Counted from the first letter of the stretch, positions 28,163-39,137 are shown. The stretch is 64,000 nucleotides of DNA from Chitinophaga barathri (GCF_003807585.1 NZ_RMBX01000002.1:248001-312000); one strand, 5' to 3'. The notes: generated by a model not told the origin, from the sequence alone. A program made the numbers and translations.

Positions 28163-28362
28163 GCAGCTATTACTTCTTCTCTGACAATATGTAACCGGAT
28201 GATTCTTTTTTGGTTATCATCAAAATGGCAGTGCACAGCATCGATAACAGCTGTCTTCAATTCCTCTATTGTTTCTGCCTGAGTATAAATGGACACGCCT
28301 AATCCTTTGGCTGTATAACCACCTTCCGGGCTTTCTTCTACCATAAATATCAATTCTTCCAT
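28159..28362 (-). CDS. HicB-like antitoxin, minimal form
   Basis: The 67-residue protein has the HicB partial RNase H-like fold only: FMVEESPEGGYTAKGLG, then TQAETIEELKTAVIDAVHCHF and RLHIVREEVIAA. There is no C-terminal helix-turn-helix or ribbon-helix-helix part, so it may neutralise HicA without binding DNA itself. It precedes and overlaps the toxin gene, a translationally coupled pair. Base composition is more AT-rich than in the neighbours, and a roughly 220-bp AT-rich stretch lies upstream, which hints at acquisition. Confidence 0.82.
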   Translation of the reverse strand: MEELIFMVEESPEGGYTAKGLGVSIYTQAETIEELKTAVIDAVHCHFDDNQKRIIRLHIVREEVIAA

Positions 28363-28535
28363 AAGAGTACTTTTAGCAAAAATAAACTATTAGGCAAACA
28401 ATTTTAATTTCAAATATACTAATATTTTTAGCAAACAAAGCACCGCAATATTATTTAATTCCTAAAGAAGAAATTCATATGCTCGCAGTCTTCTATATCA
28501 TTCAATAATCGTTCTATACAACCATCAAAACAACA

Positions 28536-28557
28536 AAGCCGGCCAACCGGCCGGCTT
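28536..28557 (-). terminator. Hairpin after sdhB
   Basis: AAGCCGGCC and GGCCGGCTT form a 9-bp stem with a 4-nt loop just after the sdh operon. The minus-strand T-tract is interrupted (TTTGTTGTTTTG), so efficiency is uncertain. Confidence 0.65.
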
Positions 28558-28583
28558 CATTACTTATAATCTTGTAGTACAGC

Positions 28584-29330
28584 TTATTTAGAAGTAAAAC
28601 CTGCTGTGATAAACTCGCGGTTGAGGCGGGCGATGTTTGTGATGGAAATACCTTTGGGGCATTCCGCTTCGCAGGCGCCGGTGTTTGTACAGCTGCCGAA
28701 ACCTTCTTTGTCCATCTGCGCCACCATGTCTTCAGCGCGTTGTTTGTGTTCGGGACGGCCCTGCGGCAGCAATGCCAGCTGGGAGATCTTAGCCGAAGTG
28801 AACAGCATGGCCGAAGAGTTTTTGCAGGCAGCTACGCAGGCTCCGCAACCAATGCAGGCAGCGGCGGCAAATGCGGCGTCCGCATCTACTTTGTCGATGG
28901 GAATAGCGTTTGCGTCTACAGCATTACCGGTATTCACGGAAATATATCCGCCCGCCTGGATGATGCGGTCAAAGGCGCTGCGGTCCACCGCGAGGTCTTT
29001 GATCACCGGGAAAGCAGCCGCGCGCCAGGGTTCCACCACGATGGTATCGCCGTCGTTGTAGGCGCGCATGTGGAGCTGACAGGTGGTTGTTTCGTGCCAG
29101 GGGCCGTGTGCACGGCCGTTTATATACATGGAGCAGGCGCCACAGATGCCTTCGCGGCAGTCGTGGTCAAATGCGATCGGGTCTTTGCCTTCGTTGATCA
29201 ACCGCTCATTCAGTACGTCAAACAACTCCAGGAAAGACATGTCTGTGGATACGTCCGAAACCTGGTAGGATTCGAAACGTCCTTTGTCCTGCGAGTTCTG
29301 TTGGCGCCAAACTTTTAATGTGAGCTTCAT
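28584..29330 (-). CDS. sdhB: Succinate dehydrogenase / fumarate reductase iron-sulfur subunit
   Basis: The 248-residue subunit carries electrons between FAD and quinone. The [2Fe-2S] cluster is bound by [16 protein letters not shown] with a further Cys in ETTTC. Two Cys clusters follow: [16 protein letters not shown] and [16 protein letters not shown], for the [4Fe-4S] and [3Fe-4S] centres. It is last in the sdhCAB operon, 30 bp after sdhA. The pairing with a single long cytochrome b subunit indicates a B-type, di-haem enzyme using menaquinone. Confidence 0.96.
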   Translation of the reverse strand: MKLTLKVWRQQNSQDKGRFESYQVSDVSTDMSFLELFDVLNERLINEGKDPIAFDHDCREGICGACSMYINGRAHGPWHETTTCQLHMRAYNDGDTIVVEPWRAAAFPVIKDLAVDRSAFDRIIQAGGYISVNTGNAVDANAIPIDKVDADAAFAAAACIGCGACVAACKNSSAMLFTSAKISQLALLPQGRPEHKQRAEDMVAQMDKEGFGSCTNTGACEAECPKGISITNIARLNREFITAGFTSK

Positions 29331-29360
29331 AATTTTAGATTTATATGTCCCTTATCAACT

Positions 29361-31334
<1,974 letters not shown>

Positions 31335-31349
31335 AATATCCTTGCTTTA

Positions 31350-32036
31350 TCAGATTTGTTTAATGTAAATAACAACCGGTATTACAGCAAAACCCAGCGG
31401 GATGAGGATTCCGAAGAACCATACGCCGATGAAGCTGATGAGTCCGTTGTACTTTGGATGGTTCAGGCCGAATGTCTGGCAGGCGCTTTTAAAACCGTGG
31501 ATGAGGTGGAACGAAAGCGCCACCATACCGAGCACATACAATGCTACGATCCAGGATTCCTTAAATGCGAACCAAACCACTTCGTACAGGTTGCCTACTT
31601 CGGTAACGGCGCCGTAGCTTACTTTGCCGATATCGCCGTAGTGCATAGCCCACCAGAACTGTGAGAGGTGAATAACGATAAAAATGAAAAGAACGCTGCC
31701 CATGACGGCCATCTGCCGGCTGTACCAGGAGGAGGTTTTGTTACCGGGGCGAACTGCGTATTTAACAGGACGGGCGGCCCTGTTCCTGATGGTAAGCTGG
31801 ATGGCGATTACTGCGTGGATGAGGATCACGATTTTTAACCCCCAGGCGATGAACTGGATCAGGCCATTGTGCCCCATGAAGGCGGCATACGTGTTAAAAG
31901 CCTCTCCCCCGTCCTCTTTCAGTAATGAAAAGTTACCGGCCAGGTGCACAATCACGAATGAGCACAGGAACAGACCGGTAGCGCCTACCAGCAATTTTTT
32001 ACCAATAGAGGTATTAAAGAATTGCGACCATTTCAT
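31350..32036 (-). CDS. sdhC: Succinate dehydrogenase cytochrome b subunit
   Basis: This 228-residue membrane protein has five hydrophobic helices with His residues in FVIVHLAGN, ILIHAVIA, FIVIHLSQF and FHLIHGFKSA positions suited to two haems b. This is the single-subunit anchor of B-type succinate:quinone oxidoreductases. It heads the operon and has a consensus promoter directly upstream. Confidence 0.93.
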   Translation of the reverse strand: MKWSQFFNTSIGKKLLVGATGLFLCSFVIVHLAGNFSLLKEDGGEAFNTYAAFMGHNGLIQFIAWGLKIVILIHAVIAIQLTIRNRAARPVKYAVRPGNKTSSWYSRQMAVMGSVLFIFIVIHLSQFWWAMHYGDIGKVSYGAVTEVGNLYEVVWFAFKESWIVALYVLGMVALSFHLIHGFKSACQTFGLNHPKYNGLISFIGVWFFGILIPLGFAVIPVVIYIKQI

Positions 32037-32092
32037 AAGATACGTTCTAAGCTTCCTTTAGTATGAATAAATAAGATAAGTGAAATGTCGGG

Positions 32093-32123
32093 CAAATTTA
32101 TAACATGAAAAATTAAAACCAAA
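32093..32123 (-). promoter_or_regulatory. sdhCAB promoter
   Basis: On the minus strand TTTG, 19 bp, TAAATTTG matches the Bacteroidota consensus exactly, about 57 bp ahead of sdhC. Confidence 0.65.
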
Positions 32124-32145
32124 TGATATTTATCACCAAAAAGCC

Positions 32146-32709
32146 TTATTCAAGGCGGCGCATCATCCAGTTATCTACGAGATTAAACAAGTGCTGGGGG
32201 AGAAAAGTTCGCCATTTGGGCTCATCCAGCAGGTTTACGTAGTTCTCAAGGCGGGAGCGTTCAAACTCCTGCCGGGTCTGAACGGGGAGGTTCAGCAGCA
32301 CGATCCAGCCGCCTTCGTCGCGGATGTCTTCCCACCATTCCTCATAATAACAATCGTCCGAGGAATAGAAGTTCAGCACGTTCTCCCCGATGAGGATAAA
32401 TTTATAAATGCCCTGGGATATAAGGATATCTGCGATGTCTCTTTTCAGGGTCATGACGTTGTTTTCCACGGCATCGTTCCACTCGCCGATCAGCTCAATG
32501 ATCGCATAATTGAACTGGTAATCGGCAAAAAGGATCTTCATGTACAGGTTCGCAGCCCCAAAGTCATCCCACTGGGGATGAATGTAGTAGTTATAAACTG
32601 TGTTGGAGAATTCAAACTCACTATATTCACGCCCATAGAACGGCGACAGCTCATCTTCTTCGGCTGTGTACAGGTGCCGCCAGTTATAGAAGGGTTCTAT
32701 CTCATGCAT
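32146..32709 (-). CDS. Conserved-looking soluble protein of unknown function
   Basis: I do not recognise the family. The 187-residue protein is acidic, rich in Trp and Tyr (for example FYNWRHLY, DDCYYEEWWEDI), has a single Cys, and has no signal peptide or membrane segment, so it is cytosolic. A central alpha/beta pattern (MKILFADYQFNYAIIELIGEW, DIADILISQGIYKFILIGENV) suggests a compact single-domain fold. It lies 20 bp downstream of murQ on the same strand and may be cotranscribed with murQ and the kinase, but nothing ties it to muropeptide recycling directly. Confidence 0.82.
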   Translation of the reverse strand: MHEIEPFYNWRHLYTAEEDELSPFYGREYSEFEFSNTVYNYYIHPQWDDFGAANLYMKILFADYQFNYAIIELIGEWNDAVENNVMTLKRDIADILISQGIYKFILIGENVLNFYSSDDCYYEEWWEDIRDEGGWIVLLNLPVQTRQEFERSRLENYVNLLDEPKWRTFLPQHLFNLVDNWMMRRLE

Positions 32710-32729
32710 GACGGCAATTTAATAATTTT

Positions 32730-33542
32730 TTACTTTTTGCTTTCCACTGCTTTCTTCACACTGCCGAACTCCAGCAGCAATTCCCGGGCGGCCTCATAAT
32801 CCGTGAGATGGAGCTGCTCCATTACCATTTTCACGCCCCTGTCCACCAGTTTATCGTTGCTCAGCTGCATGTTTACCATTTTGTTATCTTCTACCCTGCC
32901 CAGCTGGATCATCACCGTGGTAGAGATCATATTGAGCACGAGCTTCTGGGCGGTGCCGCTTTTCATGCGGGTGCTGCCTGTTACGAACTCGGGGCCTACC
33001 ACTACTTCCACGGGAAAGTCCGCATGTTCGGACATGGGAGCGCCGGGATTGCAGCTGATGCTGCCGGTGGTAATACCGTTTGCCCTGCAGGCCTGCAAAG
33101 CGCCGATCACGTAGGGTGTGGTGCCACTGGCGGCAATGCCTACCACCACGTCCTTGTCGGTAATGTTCCATTGTTGGAGGTCGCGCCAGCCCTGCTCGCG
33201 GTCGTCTTCCGCGTTTTCAACGGCACGGCGGATGGCGGAGTCGCCACCGGCAATGAGGCCTACCACCAGGCCCTGGGGCACGCCATAAGTGGGCGGGCAT
33301 TCCGAAGCGTCCAGGATGCCGAGGCGGCCGCTGGTGCCGGCGCCCATGTAAAAGAGGCGGCCACCCGCCAGCATTTTATCGGCAATGGCTGCCGTCAGTT
33401 TCGTGATTTGCGGTATTGCCTTTTCTACGGCGTCGGGAACGGTTTTATCTTCCTTGTTGATGTTCGCCAGGACTTCCTGCACCGTCATCTGTTCGAGGTG
33501 GCGGTAATGACTTGCTTGTTCGGTTACTTTGGTAAATGCCAT
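32730..33542 (-). CDS. murQ: N-acetylmuramic acid 6-phosphate etherase
   Basis: The 270-residue SIS-domain enzyme removes lactate from MurNAc-6-phosphate to give GlcNAc-6-phosphate during peptidoglycan recycling. It shows FYMGAGTSGRLGILDASECPPTYG (family signature), GIAASGTTPYV and TGSTRMKSGTAQKLVLN. The start chosen is MAFTKVTEQ; the longer frame adds 66 residues that overlap the next gene. It lies 10 bp after an amino-sugar kinase gene, so kinase and etherase are likely consecutive steps. Confidence 0.95.
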   Translation of the reverse strand: MAFTKVTEQASHYRHLEQMTVQEVLANINKEDKTVPDAVEKAIPQITKLTAAIADKMLAGGRLFYMGAGTSGRLGILDASECPPTYGVPQGLVVGLIAGGDSAIRRAVENAEDDREQGWRDLQQWNITDKDVVVGIAASGTTPYVIGALQACRANGITTGSISCNPGAPMSEHADFPVEVVVGPEFVTGSTRMKSGTAQKLVLNMISTTVMIQLGRVEDNKMVNMQLSNDKLVDRGVKMVMEQLHLTDYEAARELLLEFGSVKKAVESKK

Positions 33543-33552
33543 ATCGGAGAAA

Positions 33553-34404
33553 TTATGCTTCTTCGTGAAAAACAGTGAGACCGTCCATCGGGTTCCTGAG
33601 AATCCTGCCCAGCTGCAGTTCATAGAGCTGGCAAAGCTCTTCCAGGATATCCCTGAAATGCCATGCCACGCTACCTGCAAAGTGGAGGGGAACCGTCCAG
33701 CTTTCGCTGTATTTGTAGATGTGATTAAAAAAGAATTCATTCAGCCCGTCTTCCAGGATGTTCTCGATCATATAATGACCGCGGTTCTCCGCCAGGAAAG
33801 GCGTGAAGGAGGCCAGGTAACGGTTGGGCAGGGACTGGCGGTATACGCTGTCCAGTATCTGGTCTTTGCCGACGTTAAATTTCTGGTCGAAGCGGAAACG
33901 CATCTCGTCGTCGAAGGTCTGGTAGAGATAGTATTGCAGCACTTTCCGGCCGAGGAACGCCCCGCTGCCTTCGTCTCCCAGGATAAAACCCAGGCCGGGA
34001 TTGTTTTTGACGATCTCCGTGCCGTCGTAATAACAGGAGTTGGAACCGGTGCCGAGGATGCTGGCAATGCCCGGCTCACGCCCGCAAAGGGCGCGCGCGG
34101 CGCCCATCAGGTCTGTGTTCACCGATACTTTTGCATGCGGCCATATGGCGTGAAGGGATTTATGCACCAGTTTTACGTTCTGCTCCGCCGCACAGCCGGT
34201 ACCGTAATAATGGAGCTCGTCCGGCGCCTGGTCTCCCATCTGCGGCAGCAGCTCCGCCCTGATCAGTTCCTCCATCTGCACGCTGGTCTGGAAATAGGGG
34301 CTGATACCCTGTGTAAGGTAAGTGCTGCGTTGCTTACCGTCCATCAGGCACCATTCCGTTTTGGTGGAGCCGCTATCCGCTACCAGCGTTACTTTCGAAG
34401 CCAT
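33553..34404 (-). CDS. BadF/NagK-type amino-sugar kinase
   Basis: The 283-residue ASKHA ATPase has phosphate-1 loop VADSGSTKTEW at the N-terminus, STKTEW typical of the GlcNAc/MurNAc kinase branch, and the adenosine-side loop GTGSNSCYYDG and GDEGSGAFLGRK. It probably phosphorylates GlcNAc or MurNAc released from the cell wall, feeding the adjacent MurQ. The first ATG is used; a TTG two codons earlier is less likely. It is divergent from the S41 protease gene. Confidence 0.88.
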   Translation of the reverse strand: MASKVTLVADSGSTKTEWCLMDGKQRSTYLTQGISPYFQTSVQMEELIRAELLPQMGDQAPDELHYYGTGCAAEQNVKLVHKSLHAIWPHAKVSVNTDLMGAARALCGREPGIASILGTGSNSCYYDGTEIVKNNPGLGFILGDEGSGAFLGRKVLQYYLYQTFDDEMRFRFDQKFNVGKDQILDSVYRQSLPNRYLASFTPFLAENRGHYMIENILEDGLNEFFFNHIYKYSESWTVPLHFAGSVAWHFRDILEELCQLYELQLGRILRNPMDGLTVFHEEA

Positions 34405-34518
34405 ATCCAATCGTTTATGAAATTAAAGTTTAGATGTAGATGTTTTGCTTATGAATATGTTATTTTTGTTCACAAGTTAAGCAAAAGGGTCATTCCCGTC
34501 AACGTTTTAAATATTCAT

Positions 34519-36126
34519 ATGTCGGATAACAGGAAGTTAAAAGTGTTTCTGCCGTTGTTATTTGCCCTGGTTCTGGCGCTGGGCATGTACCTCGGGCATA
34601 AGATGCCCCAAACCCGCAACAGCGATTCGCGCAATTTTTTCAGGAACAACAAAGGCACCATCCAGGAAGTAATGGACCTGCTGAAATATAATTATGTGGA
34701 CACGCTGGACGTTGCCGCGGCGCAGGAAGAAGCCATCGAAGGCCTCCTCTCCCACCTGGACCCGCACTCCGTATATATTCCCCCCGCCGATGTGCAGGGT
34801 GTGAACGAAGACCTGGACGGTAATTTTGAAGGCATCGGTGTAGAGTTTAATATCATCCGCGATACGGTGAACATCCTCAGCGTGATATCCGGCGGCCCGT
34901 CGGACGCCGCGGGCGTGCTCACCGGCGACAAGATCATCCGTGTGAACGACTCCGTGGCCGTAGCCGGCAAAGGCATCTCCAACGACGGCATCCGCAAGCT
35001 GCTGCGCGGCCCGCGCAACTCCACGGTAAAAGCCACCATGCTGCGCGGCAGCAAGGAGCTGGACATCACCATCAAACGCGGCGTGATACCGCTGAACAGC
35101 GTGGACGCCAGTTATATGGCCGCTCCCGGTGTGGGCTATATCAAGATCAACAAATTCGCCGCCACCACCTATACGGAGTTCATGGAAGCCACCCGCAAGC
35201 TGCAAAAGCTGGGTATGCAAAAGCTCATCATCGACCTTCGGCAAAACGGCGGCGGCCTCCTGGATGCAGCCACCCGCCTGGCGGACGAGCTGCTGGACGG
35301 TCAGAAACTCATTGTATATACACAGGGTAAAAACTCTCCCCGCCAGGATTATACGTGCAGCCGCCCCGGCGTATTCGAAAAAGGCGGGCTGGCCATCCTG
35401 GTAGACGAAGGCTCCGCCTCGGCCAGCGAAGTGCTGGCAGGCTCCGTGCAGGACTGGGACCGTGGCGAGATCATCGGGCGCCGCAGCTTTGGCAAAGGCC
35501 TCGTACAGGAACCTTTCGATCTGAATAATGGCGGTACGCTCAGGCTTACCATCGCACGGTATTACCTGCCCAGCGGCCGGAGTATCCAGAAAAGCTACCA
35601 GAACGGGCGCGAGGCATACGAAGAAGATATCTCCAACCGGTACAACCACGGCGAGTTCCTGAACCTGGACAGCATCCGCCCCGTGGACAGCACCGTGAAA
35701 TACAAAACGCCCGGCGGCAAAGTAGTGTACGGCGGCGGCGGCATCATGCCGGATGTGTTTATTCCTTTCGACACCACCCGTTATTCCCAGTTACTAACGG
35801 AACTGTATACCCGCAATATTTTCGGGAACTTCATCTATGAATACTATACCGCGAACGCGGCTACGTTCAAACAATACAAAAACGCGGAGGATTTTAATAC
35901 AAGGTTCACCGTGGACAATTCACTGCTCACCGCCTTCCGCAACTTCGCCAACGAACAAAAGGTGAAAACGGAAAAGATGGGCCAGAACGACGTCAGCGAA
36001 ATCTCCCTGCGGCTGAAAGCCTTGCTGGCAAGGCAGCTCTGGAGAAGCGAAGGCTATTACATCGTGATCAATCACGGCGATAAAGTGATAGACCGCGCGG
36101 TGGAAGAAATGGCGAAGATCAAATAA
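34519..36126 (+). CDS. S41 carboxy-terminal processing protease (CtpA/Prc-like)
   Basis: The 535-residue protease has an N-terminal signal anchor (about 8-25), a helical part, a PDZ domain (about 90-175, with GIGVEFNIIRDT) and the S41 core. The nucleophile Ser lies in GSASASE (298-304) and the catalytic Lys is Lys326 in RSFGKGLV. It cleaves C-termini of periplasmic proteins after PDZ recognition. The last 130 residues form an extra C-terminal region common in Bacteroidota members. The frame is open for 330 codons upstream but that part lies antisense to murQ and the kinase and is not real. Confidence 0.95.
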   Translation: MSDNRKLKVFLPLLFALVLALGMYLGHKMPQTRNSDSRNFFRNNKGTIQEVMDLLKYNYVDTLDVAAAQEEAIEGLLSHLDPHSVYIPPADVQGVNEDLDGNFEGIGVEFNIIRDTVNILSVISGGPSDAAGVLTGDKIIRVNDSVAVAGKGISNDGIRKLLRGPRNSTVKATMLRGSKELDITIKRGVIPLNSVDASYMAAPGVGYIKINKFAATTYTEFMEATRKLQKLGMQKLIIDLRQNGGGLLDAATRLADELLDGQKLIVYTQGKNSPRQDYTCSRPGVFEKGGLAILVDEGSASASEVLAGSVQDWDRGEIIGRRSFGKGLVQEPFDLNNGGTLRLTIARYYLPSGRSIQKSYQNGREAYEEDISNRYNHGEFLNLDSIRPVDSTVKYKTPGGKVVYGGGGIMPDVFIPFDTTRYSQLLTELYTRNIFGNFIYEYYTANAATFKQYKNAEDFNTRFTVDNSLLTAFRNFANEQKVKTEKMGQNDVSEISLRLKALLARQLWRSEGYYIVINHGDKVIDRAVEEMAKIK

Positions 36127-36152
36127 AGAAGTTCAAAATAAACATTGGAGAG

Positions 36153-36178
36153 CCTCCCGCTATTGCGGGAGGTTTTTT
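36153..36178 (+). terminator. Terminator of the S41 protease gene
   Basis: CCTCCCGC and GCGGGAGG form an 8-bp stem with a TATT loop, then six Ts. It overlaps the 3' end of the convergent membrane-protein gene. Confidence 0.9.
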
Positions 36179-36606
36179 ATTTCGGGCCGGTCTTCCAGCG
36201 GGAAACACCATGCGGCGGCGATCGCCGTGGTGAGATACACCAGCACGATAAACGCCCTGCCCCAGCCAAAACCTTCATCAAAAATATTGGCGGGGTCTAT
36301 CAGCGGCAACAAAAGAAAAGTGAGCGCCACGCTCAGCCCCACGGCTTTCACCATGGCGAACCTTTTGGTTTTCATGCTGCCCTCCTTCCGGAAAGCGCGG
36401 TATGCCAGCCATGCAAAAAACAACAGGCCGGGCAGGCCGTACAGCACCGATCCCAGCAAGGCAAGGATGTATACGAAACTAAAGCTCCAGGATGCGTAAA
36501 CGGACTGTTCGTTCAGCTGGAAAATGGCGAGAATGATCAGCGGTGGCAGGCTTAAACTGGTAAGCCACACCAGGATGACGTAGAGGGTCAATTTGGACGA
36601 GAACAT
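36160..36606 (-). CDS. Small four-helix membrane protein, unknown function
   Basis: The 148-residue product has four clear hydrophobic segments (about 7-28, 38-62, 85-104 and 116-135), short basic loops (YRAFRKEGSMKTKRF) and a polar C-terminus. I see no family signature. It starts at MFSSKL; a longer reading adds 14 residues without membrane character. It may form a minus-strand pair with the upstream coiled-coil secreted protein, 82 bp away. Confidence 0.75.
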   Translation of the reverse strand: MFSSKLTLYVILVWLTSLSLPPLIILAIFQLNEQSVYASWSFSFVYILALLGSVLYGLPGLLFFAWLAYRAFRKEGSMKTKRFAMVKAVGLSVALTFLLLPLIDPANIFDEGFGWGRAFIVLVYLTTAIAAAWCFPLEDRPEIKNLPQ

Positions 36607-36687
36607 AGGTATACGGTTATAGGTATATTCGGTAGTCCAAATATACATATTCCCATAATCCTAAATATGACACCAACGGGGGATGGA

Positions 36688-37236
36688 TCAGCGTTTACGG
36701 ATGCGGGCGCGGTCTTCCTCGTAATCCCGTTTCAGATCCCGGAGTTCCTGTTCCAACTCCCTGCGGGCCACGCGTTTATCTTTATCGGAGGGGTAGGTTC
36801 TGTCTTCAAATTCTTTGGTACGGCGGCTGCGGCTCTTTTCATAATCCGCTTTCAGGTCCGTGAGCGCCTCATCCAGCTGGATGTCTGCCTGTACGTCGTC
36901 CATCTTTTTCCGGAGGCCGCTCATTTTCCGTTCCATCGCAGGAGCAGATGAGGGGTCGCGGATGACGGTCTTTACGGCTTCCATCATCTCCAGTATCACG
37001 CTTTTGAGCTCGGTGCGGTTCTCTTCGGAGATCTGTGTGCCTTCAAATGAGATCTGGGCGGGGTCGAAGCGGGAGAAGGCATCCATGATGCTGTCGCGCG
37101 CGGGGGCGGGGAGCTTTGCAAGGCCCTGGAGATCAGTGCCGGGAAAGCGGAAAATATAGTCGTCCCCGGGGGTTTGGGGGAACGTATAAATATGTGCTGC
37201 GGCAAGAAGCAGCAAGGTAATCAGGAACTTTTTCAT
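36688..37236 (-). CDS. Secreted charged helical protein, unknown function
   Basis: The 182-residue product has a signal peptide (MKKFLITLLLLAAAHIYT, cut near residue 20). The mature half starts with GDDYIFRFPGTDLQGLAKLP, then continues as a strongly charged helical region (about 90-182) rich in Arg, Glu, Asp and Lys that looks like a coiled coil and ends RARIRKR. No Cys in the mature part. It is probably a periplasmic structural or chaperone-like protein; this is inference from composition only. Confidence 0.8.
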   Translation of the reverse strand: MKKFLITLLLLAAAHIYTFPQTPGDDYIFRFPGTDLQGLAKLPAPARDSIMDAFSRFDPAQISFEGTQISEENRTELKSVILEMMEAVKTVIRDPSSAPAMERKMSGLRKKMDDVQADIQLDEALTDLKADYEKSRSRRTKEFEDRTYPSDKDKRVARRELEQELRDLKRDYEEDRARIRKR

Positions 37237-37446
37237 CTTTAGACGGTCTCGGTTTGCTGGGCCCTTAAAACAATTGCTGTGCCAAAGGCTGTGTCAGTCC
37301 TGATAAACGTGGGGCCACATCCAAAATTGCCTGCCGGGGCAGACAATAAAATTCACAGGGAGCCGGGGCAATAAATTCGCGCGAAGCCGCGGCAGCGGGG
37401 CATATGGGCTCAGGAGGCAGGAAGCTCATCCCGGGGTTGGGGCAAT

Positions 37447-37474
37447 AAAAAATCCCCCCGGCATTGCCGGAGGG
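37447..37474 (-). terminator. Terminator of the small lipoprotein gene
   Basis: CCCCCCGGC and GCCGGAGGG form a 9-bp stem with one mismatch and a 3-nt loop, followed on the minus strand by ATTTTTT. Confidence 0.8.
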
Positions 37475-37499
37475 ACCATATTCTTGTCGCAAACCCTGA

Positions 37500-37712
37500 T
37501 TAGTGTTTGTGAGCGCTGTCAGCAGCGGGAGCTACTGTAGAGTCAGCAGCAACAACTGTAGAGTCAGCAACGATTACTGCAGAGTCAGCAGCAGGTGCAG
37601 ACTGCAGAGCAGCAGAATCAGCGGTTGTAGTAGAGTCAGTGGTAGAAGAAGAGGAGTTGTTGCAAGCAACGAACATACCTGTAGCGATAGCTAATACGAA
37701 TAATTTTTTCAT
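37500..37712 (-). CDS. Small Ala/Asp/Ser/Thr/Val-rich lipoprotein
   Basis: The 70-residue product has a lipoprotein signal with lipobox FVAC (Cys17). The mature part is low complexity: a Ser/Thr run, then repeated ADST-type units (VADSTVVAADSTVAPAADS) ending in HKH. Such short disordered lipoproteins are abundant in Chitinophagaceae and have no known function. It has a good promoter and a terminator of its own, so it is likely expressed, perhaps strongly. The start is the ATG before KKLFVLA; an ATG nine codons earlier lacks a signal feature. Confidence 0.82.
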   Translation of the reverse strand: MKKLFVLAIATGMFVACNNSSSSTTDSTTTADSAALQSAPAADSAVIVADSTVVAADSTVAPAADSAHKH

Positions 37713-37736
37713 GTTGATTTTGTTTTTAAATCGGCG

Positions 37737-37766
37737 CAAAGTTATTCAAAATTCCTTTAATACAAA
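37737..37766 (-). promoter_or_regulatory. Promoter of the small lipoprotein gene
   Basis: On the minus strand TTTTG, about 18 bp, TAACTTTG fits the consensus, 25 bp before the chosen start codon. This also supports the short start. Confidence 0.6.
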
Positions 37767-37793
37767 ATATATTTTTATTTAATAACAGGAATT

Positions 37794-39110
37794 TTACTTC
37801 TTCCGGAAGAAAATACGCACCGGAACACCCTGGAAATTAAAGTTTTCGCGGATTTTGTTCTCCAGGTAATTCCTGTAAGGCGTTTTTATGTCATCCGGCA
37901 GGTTGGCGAAGAATGCAAAAGACGGCGTTTGCGTGGGCAATTGCGTCACATATTTGATCTTGATAGCCGTCCCCCTCACCACCGGCGGGTGGAACGCTTC
38001 TATCGCCTTCAGCATCACATCGTTCAGCTTGGAAGTCTGCACTTTGCGCTGGCGGTTTTCGTATACCTCCAGGGCGGTTTCTATCGCTTTAAAGATCCTT
38101 TGTTTCTCGGTTACGGAGGCAAAGATGATGGGCACGTCTGTAAACGGCGCCAGGCGCTGTTTCAGTACTTTTTCGTAGTCCCGGGCGGTATTGGTTTCCT
38201 TTTCTACCAGGTCCCACTTATTCACCATTACCACCAGGCCTTTGCCTTTACGGGCCGCCAGGCTGAAGATGCTGAGATCTTGCGCGGCGATACCTTTTTC
38301 GGCATCCAGGAGCAGGAGGCATACATCAGCTTCGTCCAGGGCTTTTATGGCGCGGATCACGGAGTAAAACTCCAGGTCTTCGTGCACCTTGGCTTTCCGG
38401 CGGATACCGGCGGTATCTATCAGTATAAAATCTTTCTGGAAGAGCCTGTAGCGGGTATGGATCGTATCGCGGGTGGTGCCTGCAATGTCCGAAACGATGT
38501 TCCGCTCCTCGCCTATCAGCGCGTTCAGCAGGCTGGATTTGCCTACGTTCGGCTGGCCGATGATCGCAATCTTGGGAATGCCGTCATCTGCGCCGGCAAT
38601 AGCCTGATCGTCTTCGGGGATCAGTTCGGCTACAGCGTCCAGTAGTTCGCCGGTGCCGCTACCGCTCATGGACGACAGGAAAAATATATTCTCGAAGCCC
38701 ATGCTGTAAAACTCGGCGGCTTCCAGCTGGCGCTCATGGTTGTCCACTTTGTTCACCGCCAGGAACACGGGTTTGGCGGAACGGCGCAGCAGGTCTGCCA
38801 CATCCGCGTCCAGGTCCGTGATACCGGTGGTTACGTCCACCATAAAGATGAGCACGTTGGCTTCTTCCATGGCGATCTTCACCTGTTTGCGGATCTCGCG
38901 TTCAAACACATCTTCGCTCCGGGATACAAATCCGCCGGTATCGATCACGTTAAAGGTCTTGCCGTTCCAGTCGGCCAAACCATACTGCCGGTCGCGGGTA
39001 ACGCCGCTCACATCGTCCACAATGGCCTTCCGCTGCTCCAGCAAGCGGTTGAACAGCGTAGATTTCCCAACGTTAGGGCGTCCCACAATTGCTACTGTAA
39101 AACCAGGCAT
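37794..39110 (-). CDS. der: GTPase Der (EngA), 50S ribosome assembly
   Basis: The 438-residue protein has two consecutive GTPase domains, each with its own G1 (GRPNVGKSTLFN and GQPNVGKSSLLN), G3 (DTGGF, DTAGI) and G4 (NKVD, NKWD) motifs, and a C-terminal KH-like domain (about 355-438). This tandem GTPase layout is unique to Der, which is needed for large-subunit maturation. It lies 27 bp after era, and both are probably one transcript from the era promoter. Confidence 0.98.
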   Translation of the reverse strand: MPGFTVAIVGRPNVGKSTLFNRLLEQRKAIVDDVSGVTRDRQYGLADWNGKTFNVIDTGGFVSRSEDVFEREIRKQVKIAMEEANVLIFMVDVTTGITDLDADVADLLRRSAKPVFLAVNKVDNHERQLEAAEFYSMGFENIFFLSSMSGSGTGELLDAVAELIPEDDQAIAGADDGIPKIAIIGQPNVGKSSLLNALIGEERNIVSDIAGTTRDTIHTRYRLFQKDFILIDTAGIRRKAKVHEDLEFYSVIRAIKALDEADVCLLLLDAEKGIAAQDLSIFSLAARKGKGLVVMVNKWDLVEKETNTARDYEKVLKQRLAPFTDVPIIFASVTEKQRIFKAIETALEVYENRQRKVQTSKLNDVMLKAIEAFHPPVVRGTAIKIKYVTQLPTQTPSFAFFANLPDDIKTPYRNYLENKIRENFNFQGVPVRIFFRKK

Positions 39111-39137
39111 ATCAATCTTGTTTTAAAAATGTCTTGT

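Noticed and set aside
33529-34518. Plus-strand 330-codon extension of the S41 protease
   Set aside because: It is antisense to murQ and the amino-sugar kinase, both well supported. The protease has its own signal anchor after the ATG at 34519.
37265-37492. Minus-strand frame of 75 codons between two small genes
   Set aside because: It starts inside the terminator of the small lipoprotein gene and shows imperfect internal repeats (GGGGCAATAAA-like). No signal peptide or coding pattern was seen.
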